Shown here in pieces: positions 23,401-34,290 of a stretch of 64,000 nt of DNA (the first letter of the stretch is position 1; every line of letters starts with the position of its first letter). Origin of the DNA: Nemertoderma westbladi (taxonomy: Eukaryota > Xenacoelomorpha > Nemertodermatida > Nemertodermatidae); the NCBI GenBank assembly GCA_032718475.1, contig JAUCBJ010005427.1:1-64000 (forward strand), read 5' to 3'. The position numbers were made by a program, and so were the translations under genes. Below the pieces are notes generated by a model. It worked only from the letters and a program-made list of their open reading frames with translations. It was not told the origin of the DNA and did not search any database.

Positions 23401-24680
23401 ACTCCCACTCTAACTCCCACACTAACTCTAACTCCCACTCTAACTCCCACTCTAACTCCCACTCTAACTCCCACTCTAACTACCACACTAACTCCCACTC
23501 CCACACTAACTCTAACTCCCACACTAACTCCCACTCTAACTCCCACTCTAACTCCCACTCTAACTCCCACACTAACTCTAACTCCCACACTAACTGCCAC
23601 TCCCACTCTAACTCCCACACTAACCCTCACTCAACTCCCACACTAATTCCCACTCTAACTCTTATCTCTCACACTAACTCCCACTCCCACACTTACTCTA
23701 ACTCCCACACTAACTCCCACTCCCACACTAACTCTAACTCCCATACTAACTCCCACTCCCACACTAACTCCCACTCTAACTTCCACACTAACTCTAACTC
23801 CTACACTATCTCCCATTCTAACTCCCAATCTAACTCCACCACTAACTCCCACTCCCACACTAACTCTAACTCCCACACTAACTCCCACTCTAACTCCCAC
23901 TCTAACTCCCCCACTAAATCCCTCTCTAACTCCCACTCGAATTCCCACACTTACTCCCACTCCCTCTCTAAATCCCACACTAACTCTGACTCCACACTAA
24001 CTACCACTATAACTCTCACACTAACTCCCACTCCCACACTAACGCTAACTCCCACACTAACTCCCACTCTAACTCCCACACTAACTATAACTCCTACTCC
24101 CACACTAACTCCATCTCCACACTAACTCCCACTCTAACTCCCACTCCCACACTAACTCTAACTCCCACACTAACTCTAACTCCCACACTAACTCCCACAC
24201 TAACTCCCTCTCTAACTACCACACTAACTTCCACTCCCTCTCTAACTCCCACACTATCTCCCACTCTAACTCCCACTCTAACTCCCACACTAACTCCCTC
24301 TCTAACTCCCACACTAACTCCCTCTCTAACTCCCACTCTATCTCCCTCTCTAACTCCCACTCTAACTCCCTCTCTAACTCCCACTCCCACTCCCTCTCTA
24401 ACTCCCACTCTAACTCCCACACTAACTCCCACTCCCTCTCTAACTCCCACTCTAATTCCCACACTAACTCCCTCTCTAACTCCCACTCTAACTCCCACAC
24501 TAACTCCCACTCTAACTCCCTCTCTAACTCCCACTCCCTCTCTAACTCCCACTCTAACTCCCACACTAACTCCCACTCCCTCTCTAACTCCCACTCTAAT
24601 TCCCACACTAACTCCCTCTCTAACTCCCTCTCTAACTCCCACTCTAACTCCCACACTAACTCCCTCTCTAACTCCCACTG
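17459..24680. repeat. 12/6-bp minisatellite (CTAACTCCCAC type), 7.2 kb
   Basis: Units of TAACTCCCACAC, TAACTCCCACTC and TAACTCCCACTG alternate with CTCTAA hexamers. The minus strand reads as endless GVRVGV or WELEWEL dipeptide-like chains, an effect of the 6/12-bp period; they are not proteins. Higher-order duplication is visible: a block repeated at 287-bp offset (20816-21049 and 21103-21336), a block at about 840-845-bp offset (22810-23133 and 23655-23978) and several repeats between 18.0 and 19.8 kb. The right part (24.2-24.6 kb) is enriched in CCCTCTCTAACT variants. Confidence 0.97.
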
Positions 24681-25609
24681 TTTGTTTCTCAGATGAATAT
24701 TTACATTGAATTAGAAACCTCATAATTACTGTGATTTATTTTCTTTCTTTCCAAACCAAAACATTAAGTAAATCACATTAGTTGTAGTTATTATCTATTT
24801 AATTTCGTCTTATATTTGTGACACTTAATTATTATTTAATTATCGCGCCACTAATAATAATTCAGCCATTCATTCATTCCATTAGCATTATGTTTCTAAT
24901 TATTTATGTGTGCATTACATTGTAGAATGTCGGAGTGTTTACTATTTATTTGGAACGATAATTATAATAATCTGAATAATTTGAGAGATTATTAATTAAG
25001 TATAATTAATATATTATCAGGTTTGCGTGTAAATTATTATTTACACACAAAAATGTGTGTAAAGTATCACTTTACAGTACTGATTTACAGTACGGACGAA
25101 CGTAGCGAGTGAATATAAAGCCACGAGGATCTGAACTCTGGAAAGTTCGTTGTTTTATTCCAAATTAATCCATTACGAAACTATTGCTTTGAAGAAGCTT
25201 ATTAAATAAAAATATAAATTTTTATTGGATTTTCTCGAATTTTATGTTAGAAATTGATACCGACCGATACGCATCAAAGTAGAAAGTCAGAAGTAATATA
25301 GCAATATAGTTCCACACTTACAGAAAAGTAATAAAAGTTTCGGCTTAAGTTTCATTCTAACCAAACAAAAATGTTCAGCTGTAATGTGATATGTTGTAAT
25401 TAATGTCAAATAAAATTTATTTTAACTTCCCAAAAAGGCACTGAATTATAAAATAAGAAGGTATTCAGTATTTTGCTCTCGCCTTCTAGTGCTAATTTTT
25501 GTAATAATAATTTTTCAAGCATTCAGCATATTTTCGTGTGAACACGATTTTATTACTAAATCCGTAAATATTTATTAGTTTCAAACATTAAGAAGTAAGA
25601 TTTATCAAT
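24681..25609. other. AT-rich intergenic DNA
   Basis: No ORF, repeat family or RNA gene is recognised. Confidence 0.6.
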
Positions 25610-25617
25610 GTGTCATA

Positions 25618-26684
25618 CAAGGATGTTTTACGTTACGTTACGTTACGGTATTAGGTTACGTTACGGTTGAAAAACTTAACTTTTTACGTTACGATATTAC
25701 ATTACGGAATAATTTACAAATTACGTTACGTTACTGTATTCCGAAAAAAATAATTGCGTATTACCGAAAATACCGTAATGTAATAACCGGTTCAGATTCC
25801 ATAGGACCACAAAGAGGTATTTAAACTTTCATCACATTTTTGTCTGAAAATCGGAAAACTATAATTTCAATGTTTTGAAATTGGAAATTAACTTAACCAG
25901 AAAATTAACTTTAAATTGCCCGATTTATTGATAATTATTCTGTATTCCTGTGAAGCACCAAGACCCGCGTTACCGGTACTGACGGTATTCCAGTTACTCC
26001 CTTAACTCCGGTATAAAACCTTATTATTATTTTCCATATAATAAACTATGAATCTATTAATTTTGAAATTAACTCAGAAACTTTGTGAGTTGAAAATCAG
26101 GACGAGATTTATTGTGTTCTAGAACTCTCTATTTAGTCGCCTTCAGATTGGTCAAATTTTAAGTGTTGCTGGAACTCTAAACAGATTAATTTATCGAGTC
26201 CTCAAAACTATTATTTAGGTCATGTATCATATCATATAGGTTATGTAGTTTATGTTGTTTTTGTGATATTGTAGGCCTACTTGTTAAGTAGCCTATACTG
26301 AAGAAATGCGCGTAGAATTAAATTTTGGCAATATTGGTAGGGGGACTTCATCATAAATAACTGGAGAAGCCAGGAAGCTGGCTATAAGGATACCGTGTAC
26401 AGACAAACAAAACGTAGTAAAAAAATGATGCTTTATATTGAATTAGCTAGAAGGTGCAAGTGAAAGTGACAGTTTTTGTCGAAAGATTTACTTTTTTGTC
26501 CAAAATGATTGCTTGGTAGATAAAACAAATATTACGCTATTACGTTACGGTTTACGGAAAAAATATACAGTAAAATTACGTTACGGTATTTAAAAAGCTA
26601 TTACGTTACGGTTTACGTTACGGAAAAATATTGATCCACCGTATTCCTGAAAAGCTACCGTAACGTAACGTAATAACATCCTTG
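25618..26684. mobile_element. hAT-like non-autonomous transposon (MITE) with 8-bp target duplication
   Basis: The ends are inverted: CAAGGATGTTTTACGTTACG at the left and the complement of CAAGGATGTTATTACGTTAC at the right. The flanks carry the direct repeat GTGTCATA at 25610-25617 and 26685-26692. An 8-bp duplication and termini beginning CAAGG fit hAT superfamily transposons. Subterminal TTACGTTACGGTA-like repeats line both inner ends (about 25626-25790 and 26530-26670). The 1,067-bp interior has no transposase frame, so it would have to be moved by a partner element. Confidence 0.85.
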
Positions 26685-26692
26685 GTGTCATA

Positions 26693-27446
26693 GAAATGGA
26701 AATAAGTGTGCCTACAACCCTAATGTAATTGTTGTTGTATATCCAGGTTAGTTATAGAAGTTGTAAAATTTACTGGTAATTGGTTTGCTATTTAATTATG
26801 TTTATAATTATTTTTAAATTGTGTATATATATTATTTGTTGTTGTACTGGGAGCCAATCCAAATACTAAGGACTACTTTTATACATAAACATAGAGAAAA
26901 TGAATGCAGTAAACCTTCTATAATGCCAGTACTAACGTAGCTCAGTGTTTTTACAGGTAGACCAATTTAATAAATACGGTTTGGTTAGCTGTTTGTATTA
27001 CAAATTTATTGTTATCCAATTATTGGTGGAATGGTTTTTATATTTCAAGTATGTACTTAACTAATTAAATCTCGTGTGCCTAAAATTACACTTTTTCTGA
27101 TATGTCGGGGATGTTAATACTGCAGTTATGGAAATTCTCTAATAAAGATTGATGGTAAAGGTACAGTGAGTTCTATGGACTGCCTCTAGGAGGCGTAATG
27201 AGATTGCTAAAACAGGGTACTTGTGGTATATATACCATATGCGAGCTTTGTGTCCTTAATAAATACCATGTTCTAGAAGTTCTTGGTTGAATTCATTATA
27301 AAACAAATACACAGAATACGACCCCTTAATCACTACTGCCATCTTCATTCTTATTTTCAAATTCATCAATCCAAATGCCTACCCATACTCTCCCGTTTCC
27401 AACGACTACAACCCTCTCCGGCCCCTGTCCCCTTGGAACGGCAGAT
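26693..27446. other. Intergenic DNA without recognised gene
   Basis: AT-rich unique sequence. A 67-codon frame at 27283-27486 runs into the 52-bp repeat and shows no domain, so it is not annotated as a gene. Confidence 0.6.
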
Positions 27447-28366
27447 GTTTTGTTGCTGTTTATTCATCCATCGTCCCCTTCAGTAACTAGCGGCTGATGG
27501 TTTGTTGCTGTTTATTCATCCATCGTCCCATTCAGTAACTAGCGGCTGATGGTTTGTTGCTGTTTATTCATCCATCGTCCCATTCAGTAACTAGCGGCTG
27601 ATGGTTTGTTGCTGTTTATTCATCCATCGTCCCATTCAGTAACTAGCGGCTGATGGTTTGTTGCTGTTTATTCATCCATCGTCCCCTTCAGTAACTAGCG
27701 GCTGATGGTTTGTTGCTGTTTATTCATCCATCGTCCCCTTCAGTAACTAGCGGCTGATGGTTTGTTGCTGTTTATTCATCCATCGTCCCATTCAGTAACT
27801 AGCGGCTGATGGTTTGTTGCTGTTTATTCATCCATCGTCCCATTCAGTAACTAGCGGCTGATGGTTTGTTGCTGTTTATTCATCCATCGTCCCATTCAGT
27901 AACTAGCGGCTGATGGTTTGTTGCTGTTTATTCATCCATCGTCCCATTCAGTAACAGCGGCTGATGGTTTGTTGCTGTTTATTCATCCATCGTCCCATTC
28001 AGTAACTAGCGGCTGATGGTTTGTTGCTGTTTATTCATCCATCGTCCCATTCAGTAACTAGCGGCTGATGGTTTGTTGCTGTTTATTCATCCATCGTCCC
28101 ATTCAGTAACTAGCGGCTGATGGTTTGTTGCTGTTTATTCATCCATCGTCCCATTCAGTAACTAGCGGCTGATGGTTTGTTGCTGTTTATTCATCCATCG
28201 TCCCATTCAGTAACTAGCGGCTGATGGTTTGTTGCTGTTTATTCATCCATCGTCCCATTCAGTAACTAGCGGCTGATGGTTTGTTGCTGTTTATTCATCC
28301 ATCGTCCCCTTCAGTAACTAGCGGCTGATGGTTTGTTGCTGTTTATTCATCCATCGTCCCATTCTG
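27447..28366. repeat. 52-bp minisatellite, about 17.6 copies
   Basis: The unit includes GGCTGATGGTTTGTTGCTGT and TTTATTCATCCATCGTCCC. Copies differ mainly at one C/A site (CGTCCCCTTCAG versus CGTCCCATTCAG), and one copy near 27954 lacks 3 bp. On the minus strand every unit contains AATAAA. The array starts about 228 bp downstream of the stop codon of the minus-strand fibrinogen-domain gene. Confidence 0.97.
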
Positions 28367-28593
28367 TAATTAACAACTATGCTGTAAAATGGATGTCAAA
28401 CATAATTAATTCAAAAAAATATTTTGTGAAAATATTCTTGAGCAAAACATATTTGTCCTCGAAAAAATAGTTGAAATAAAATAAATGTTCGATAACACTT
28501 TCAAAAAAAAGTACAAAACTAGCTAGTATAAAACATTAGGGAGGTTTGCAAACAACATAATTGAGTTTCGACTAAATTCTCGCCCCGGATTTT

Positions 28594-29532
28594 TTAGTTC
28601 ATCTTTAGTTTCATTTTCGTCTTTATGGGGTCGATCTGCTCTCCTTCGGTCTCTGCCGCGTACCATATTGGGTGATCTACTTTATTAACTCTTTCACTAT
28701 TACCATTGAGATTGGATTGAACATTGAGATTATTCCACCACCCACCTCCAATTACTTTGGCGAGGTTCATCTGCTCATGTTTGTCATTATCATTATCTCT
28801 AGTTGAGAACATCATCTTGTTGGTAGTAACTGATACTTTGTTACTTGTTTTTATTTTTATCATAGCATTTCCAGCTGTTGAAGTTGTGTTGTAACCGCTG
28901 ATATGTAAAATGTAATTAGTTTCTTTTGATCCAACAGAGAATACATCATATATGGCGAAGGTCTGTTTGTTTCTGTACCACAAATCAACGCGTAGAGTGG
29001 ATTTCTGCTGTTTATTAATAACCGACAAATGGTGAATCTTTTCTAGACCGACCCAGAAGCTCTTGGTAATATCGCCAAACCCGACTTCGTATTCCTTCCA
29101 ATTTCGGTTGAAATTAAATCTCATGTCTTCGCGTCTTTGGATAACGACCCAAGGAACTCCATCTTCCATCTCGCAACTTATTGTTTTTAACTCGGGAAGT
29201 CCGAAACATTCGCTGGTAGGGTTATCTTCCAAGGGAGCCGCGCACGGAAAAATAGCGCGACACTTCCTCATTAGCCGTTCTTCCTCATTCCATCTGGCTT
29301 TGTCCGTCAACCAAACACCGACACCGACTACAATCCCGACCGCCACAACCACAATACTAATTACCAGTCCGTAAAATAATCGTTTATTTTTCAGTCTATC
29401 ATTTTGAATTCTCCTTAATTGCGCTTTGCGTTTGAATTTCCTCAACTTGTCTGGCTCCTCTTGCGCTGTATCGTATGATTGATCCTCTGCAGTTTCAAAG
29501 GATTCCTCTTCGGATGCGATAGAAGATGGCAT
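28594..29532 (-). CDS. Type II membrane protein with fibrinogen-like C-terminal domain (312 aa)
   Basis: One uninterrupted exon. Residues 1-30 are acidic, 31-51 strongly basic, and about 52-75 (LFYGLVISIVVVAVGIVVGV) form a single membrane anchor, so the C-terminus should face outside. The fibrinogen-related domain covers about 119-310: VVIQRRED, FNRNWKEYEVGFGD, FWVGLEKIHHLS, LRVDLWYRNK, NYILHISGY, MMFSTRDNDND (calcium-site region, 240-250), GGGWW (262-266) and SNLNG. Such domains bind glycans or acetylated ligands and serve in innate recognition or development. Cysteines occur only at 91, 97, 109 and 120; the conserved second disulfide flanking GGGWW is missing. A specific function cannot be named. 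Confidence 0.9.
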   Translation of the reverse strand: MPSSIASEEESFETAEDQSYDTAQEEPDKLRKFKRKAQLRRIQNDRLKNKRLFYGLVISIVVVAVGIVVGVGVWLTDKARWNEEERLMRKCRAIFPCAAPLEDNPTSECFGLPELKTISCEMEDGVPWVVIQRREDMRFNFNRNWKEYEVGFGDITKSFWVGLEKIHHLSVINKQQKSTLRVDLWYRNKQTFAIYDVFSVGSKETNYILHISGYNTTSTAGNAMIKIKTSNKVSVTTNKMMFSTRDNDNDKHEQMNLAKVIGGGWWNNLNVQSNLNGNSERVNKVDHPIWYAAETEGEQIDPIKTKMKLKMN

Positions 29533-29574
29533 ATCGGAGAAACGTTAATAAACTGATTGTAATTTTTATATAAT

Positions 29575-29582
29575 TTTACAGG
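29575..29582 (-). promoter_or_regulatory. Candidate TATA box for the fibrinogen-domain gene
   Basis: The minus strand reads TATATAAA about 43 nt upstream of the ATG at 29532. If used, the 5' UTR would be very short (about 10-15 nt). An alternative is a spliced leader or untranslated upstream exon, since CCTGTAAAATT-like sequence upstream is compatible with either. No transcript evidence is available. Confidence 0.35.
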
Positions 29583-29711
29583 CGACTCTTACACTGTATA
29601 CGGCGATATAAACTCTAGGTTAATTTGCATGTATTATTTATCTTTACGTTATTAGCTAGTGTAATAATATAATAATTCTAGAACATCGTTTTTTGTACTT
29701 CACAACCTACA

Positions 29712-29749
29712 CAATGCCACGGAATAATGTGTGGTAATTCAATGACATG
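29712..29749 (+). repeat. Solitary diverged copy of the 37-bp satellite unit
   Basis: CACAATGCCACGGAATAATG and GTGTGGTAATTC match the unit of the array at 47064-48062 with several differences. The next bases, AATTCAATGACA, also match the right flank of that array. It is followed by a 19-C run (29750-29768). Confidence 0.7.
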
Positions 29750-29769
29750 CCCCCCCCCCCCCCCCCCCA

Positions 29770-31430
29770 CTCCAAATTTTTTATACTAGTCTAAGGTCAC
29801 TCGAACATCTTCAGTTTCAGTAGGTTAAGGGTCTAGCAATGGATTACTCTGATTGGCTAATAACGAAACTCTTTAATACTAGATTCATCTGAAACGAAAT
29901 CTCACAATTCTCGCGGAGATAATCCCACAATATATTCTGTACACTTCAGGAGGGTCGAAATGATTGACTTCCAGTTACCGAGATAATCGCAATTAATGTG
30001 TAACACGCCAGTGTAAATATTACTAATTTCCCATTGAATCACAGCTTATTGTGAAATTAATTAAATTATTCTGGAACATCACCAATTTGCTACTTACTCT
30101 TCCCTTCTGTTCATTTTGTTTGGATTGTGTTACACAAATTTACACAGATGAATAAATATATGATCCGCAAAATAAAATTTTATAGACTTTTTTTAAATAA
30201 AAAATATAATATAAAATAAAAATAAAAAAATATAAAATATAAAATACAAAATGTGGTTCGGATTGATTGCGAATTACTTTTATGGTTTTTTTGCCAGATT
30301 GACTCGAGTATTAGGCACTCAATGCGGAAAACAACTCAAAGAGGGTAGCAATATAAACCATAACAAAAAGATTTAAAGAGCAGCACCAATATTATGTGGC
30401 AAGAAGATTACCGCGATAATATAATGTCACTCTTATCTGAGAGATCACAGCTAATAATACAGTATAACCTAAATACGATACATTTGACACAAAATCTAAA
30501 ATCTTACCGTTCAAGTACACATTTACTGCACGCTTAAGTTTATATGGCGAAAAATAAACACAATGAGATTTAAATATAATATCAAATTCAACTCCATATT
30601 ATTCTTCACAGATTTTTAACAACACTCTGAGACCAGTTACACTTGGAGAAATTAGAGATACCAGTAGATCATCCCTATAATGATTTATACTTTTACCTGA
30701 AACCCGGCAACCAACTGCACAACTAGGCCTATTTAATCTTTGGCTTAGACCGTTGAGATAAATAAATATTAAATAATAATTAAGTCATAATATAGAAGTG
30801 CAAGATTGCGGGTTTTACAACGAGGAAGGAAATCAATTACGTCCTGTTTTTTTTTCACAATAATAATTATTTTGCACTGAATGCCCAAGCTACTTTACTT
30901 TACTTTACTGTTAAATTTATTTTTACCATCTAATTTAGGTTATTATTGGAGAAACAGGATGATATCTGATCTCTGATATCCGTTAATGATATCTAGAGTA
31001 CATTCCGAAGACGAAATATAAAGCCACAGGTGAATAAATATTGCTAATATTTATGTAACGTCCAACACGTAACGTCCGACACCATTCCGCACAACTTTGA
31101 ATTGCAAATATCGGCTTCAAAGGATCTGCAGTGCAATTGCGAACACCTTTTCGAAAAATAGAATCATAGTTGAGCGACAATTTGAGCCCAAAAATAATCA
31201 CATACCAGTCTTCGGCATTAATTGCAATGAAAAGTAAAATATGTACAATAAAAAGTGTCCTATTTTTGTAACGTCCGACACCTTTTTAAAAGTCAACTGT
31301 GCAAGAAGAATAACGTTTCCCAATGCAGAGTATTTGCGATATTCTAAGTTCTATATTTTAAGTGTAATCACCGCCCAGGAAAAACATTTCATTCATTTTG
31401 ATTAGATGTGTTAATTTTCAGTCTGCACAC
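29770..31430. other. AT-rich intergenic DNA
   Basis: No gene is recognised. An AT-only stretch (AAAATATAA-like) lies near 30190-30250. Three short copies of GTAACGTCC(G/A)ACAC occur near 31056, 31070 and 31268. A 17-C run ends the segment region at 31437-31453. Confidence 0.55.
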
Positions 31431-31469
31431 ACCCACCCCCCCCCCCCCCCCCCACCCTCCTTTCTGGCT

Positions 31470-32110
31470 CCAGAAGGATGATCATAATGATCATGGGGTG
31501 ATGATAACTCCACCTACTGGCTCCAGAAGTCGAGGAAATCCTGCCAAGTACCTAACTGATCTAGACTTTGCTGATGACTTAGGAGTACTCTCAGAATCAC
31601 TAGAGGGAGCCCAACGGCTCCTTAGCTCATTAGAACATGCTGCTTCTAGTGTTGGACTTTTTATTAACTTCAGAAAGACCAAAATTTTGACAGTTAACTT
31701 TGAAAGTTCTCAGCAAGTCTCTGGAAGTCACCGAGAATTAATCGGAAACTTAAGGTCCGATTATTTAGAGCAGCAGTAGTTCCAGTACTCCTCTATGGGA
31801 GTCCATGCTGGGCTCTAACTGCTGAGGACACCAAATCTCTGGATGGCACATTCACAAGAATGCTACGCCGGGTTCATTGTGTCAAGTACAATGCACACAT
31901 CTCCAACCAGACACTATATAACATTGAAGGTGTCTCATTGTTCCCCCAAGCTTGACACTAGAACAAAATCGTCTCCGCTTTGCAGGACATTGCTTTCGCC
32001 GTGAAGCATCTTAAAGGACACTGGCCTTGAAAATGATCTAGCAAATGTCATGGGTGATAGGGAGTTGTGGTGGCGCAATTTTGTTGACAAGCCGGCACAG
32101 CATTCTTAAA
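31470..32110 (+). pseudogene. Reverse transcriptase remnant of a second LINE family
   Basis: The frame 31408-31779 includes LTDLDFADDLGVLSES, the FADD catalytic box of LINE RT, followed by LEHAASSVGLFINFRKTKIL. After a frame change the sequence continues with LLYGSPCWALTAED and LDGTFTRMLRRVH, then NRLRFAGHCFRRE in yet another frame, the usual order of the RT thumb and C-terminal region. The upstream RT domains and endonuclease are absent and a C-rich tract (31437-31453) lies at the 5' side, so it is a truncated, frameshifted fragment. It differs from the LINE at the left edge. Confidence 0.85.
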
Positions 32111-32457
32111 AATGCAGCTGCAATGCAGCATGCCGATCCTAGTAGTAGTAGTCTGGCTCTGGCCCCTCCCCTTATGAAATTCTGGCTACGCCACTGAGTA
32201 GGCCTAGAGCTGTCCTTGTTAAACTAAATGCTATATTGGTAAGGTATAACTTTTCGCCGTATCCGTATCCGTATGCACGCACATACGCGTATGTAATGGA
32301 TTCATTCCTATTGTTAAAGAAATCTCAAAGGGGATTCTTCCTTTTGATAAGTTCGTATTTTCGAATGAAACAAAGTGGTTAATCAAACTATAACATACCA
32401 CGCTAATTGCCCTAAGCACAAGCCGAAACAGAAACAACCTAACCATTTGCTTCCTAC

Positions 32458-32509
32458 GACGTACCTGGTACGTCACCCAATAGGGTGCTGTGACGTACCT
32501 GGTACGTCA
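32458..32509. repeat. Pair of ACGTACCTGGTACGT palindromes
   Basis: Two copies of GACGTACCTGGTACGTCA are separated by CCCAATAGGGTGCTG, itself partly symmetric. The unit is a 17-bp near-perfect palindrome. It could be a subterminal repeat of a transposon or a dimeric protein site; I cannot decide. Confidence 0.7.
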
Positions 32510-32716
32510 TGATTTTAACAGTGATATATCTGATCGAATAGGTTGTAGCACACATCTAGGCTTGTTTGTATGCCTTTCAGCACACATAATGGATGTAAGC
32601 AATATAATTTAGGCGGGAATTTCAAAATACTTATGGCCTATAATAAGCCTAGCTAAGGATATCATATAGGTTCACAATACATATATCTGTATAATTATTA
32701 CCTTACTACTGTAATA

Positions 32717-33001
32717 ATGGAACGTACTTATCCAAAACGAGACCAAAGGCAACTAAAGCGATTCGGGTTTGACAAAGATAGCGATGATGAAGAAGAAGGC
32801 TCAGATGACAGTGATTCCGTGGTTGAGTCTATAGATGAGTCCCTTTATGGTATTGCCAGTGACGACGGTTCAGATTCAGACATTGCGGCTCCGGAAACTG
32901 CCACTGCCAGTTGGGCTGAAGTCGATGAAGTCAACGATAGTGTAAACCTTACGAACGAGGCCGTTTGGTACTTTTGGTTGGCAAGGAATAACAACTACTA
33001 A
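32717..33001 (+). CDS. Short acidic ORF (94 aa), unrecognised, possibly a transposase N-terminus
   Basis: The frame starts MERTYPKRDQRQLKRFG and continues with an acidic serine-rich run (DKDSDDEEEGSDDSDS), then ASWAEVDEVNDSVNLTNEAV. Acidic N-terminal segments of this style are common in piggyBac-type transposases, and a palindrome pair lies 210 bp upstream, but no catalytic domain follows and no TTAA-flanked ends were found. It could also be an exon of an unknown host gene. Low confidence that it is expressed. Confidence 0.3.
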   Translation: MERTYPKRDQRQLKRFGFDKDSDDEEEGSDDSDSVVESIDESLYGIASDDGSDSDIAAPETATASWAEVDEVNDSVNLTNEAVWYFWLARNNNY

Positions 33002-33217
33002 CTTCTGCGTTTACATGACTATATTGATCTGTACCTTCCGGATAGTTTACTGTGGATTGTGAATCATGCCCAGATAAACCTGGGCTTTGTTTGGGAAAAT
33101 GTTTTCAAATCCATCACTCACAATAGGCAGGTCAAACGTACTAATACCGTATTTTATGTGATATTTTATATTATTATAACAATTATTTCATCTAGATGTT
33201 ATGCTTTCTTATGTTTT

Positions 33218-34290
33218 AACAGACAGACAGACTGACATAGGAACAGACAAAGACTGACAGTCATAGTAGATTAGGAGAAATAAGAAATCTGACATCGGGA
33301 ATTAAATCAGAGACCAGGAAAACCCCCATAACAAATATTTTAGCTAGATGGCATTATTTTTTTTATTTTGACAGACAGACTCACAAACAGACAGACAACA
33401 GACAGACAGTCATACTAGATTAAGCCAAATATTAAATCTGACACCAGAAATGAAATAACAGTCCAGGAAAACCCCCATAACCAATATTTTAGCCAGATGA
33501 AATTATTTCTTTTATTTTGACGGACAGACTGACAAACAAACAAACAGACAGCAGACAGACATTCATACTAGATTAAGCCAAATATTAAATCTGACATCAG
33601 AAAAAGAAATCACAGTCCGGGAAAACCCCCATAACCAATATTTTAGCCAGATGACATTATTTCTTTTATTTTGACGGACAGACTGACAAACAAACAGACA
33701 GCAGACAGACATTCATACTAGATTAAGCCAAATATTAAATCTGACATCAGAAATGAAATCACAGTCCGGGAAAACCCCCATAACCAATATTTTAGCCAGA
33801 TGACATTATTTCTTTTATTTTGACGGACAGACTGACAAACAGACAGACAACAGACATACAGTTATACCAGATTAAGCCAAATATTAAATCTGACATCAGA
33901 ATTGAAATCACAGACCTGGAAAACCCCCATAACAACTATTTTAGCTAGTTGGCATTATTTCTTTCATTTTGACAGACAGACTGACAAACAAACAGACAAC
34001 AGACAGACATTCATACTAGATTAAGCCAAATAGTAAATCTGACATCAGAAATCAAATCACAGTCCAGGAAAACCCCCATAACCAATATTTTAGCCAGATG
34101 ACATTATTGCTTTTATTTTGACGGACAGACTGACAAACAGACAGACCACAGACATACAGTCATACTAGATTAAGCCAAATATTAAATCTGACATCAAAAA
34201 AATGAAATCACAGACCTGGAAAACCCCCATAACAAATATTTTAGCTAGGTGGCATTATTTCTTACATTTTGACAGACAGACAAAATGTCT
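33218..34290. repeat. About 150-bp tandem repeat, 7 copies
   Basis: Each unit begins with a GACAGACAGACTGACAAACA-rich part, then CATACTAGATTAAGCCAAAT, ATCTGACATCAGAAATGAAA, GGAAAACCCCCATAAC and TATTTTAGCCAGATGACATT. Successive units start near 33370, 33520, 33671, 33820, 33970 and 34120. The copies differ by a few percent and small indels. The internal CAGA microsatellite varies in length. No coding potential. Confidence 0.93.

Noticed and set aside
17396-24723. Many long minus-strand frames of GVRVGV or WELEWEL repeats
   Set aside because: They follow from the 6/12-bp unit in all frames; there is no start context, domain or non-repetitive extension.
27283-27486. 67-codon frame upstream of the 52-bp array
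   Set aside because: It runs into the repeat and shows no domain or signal.
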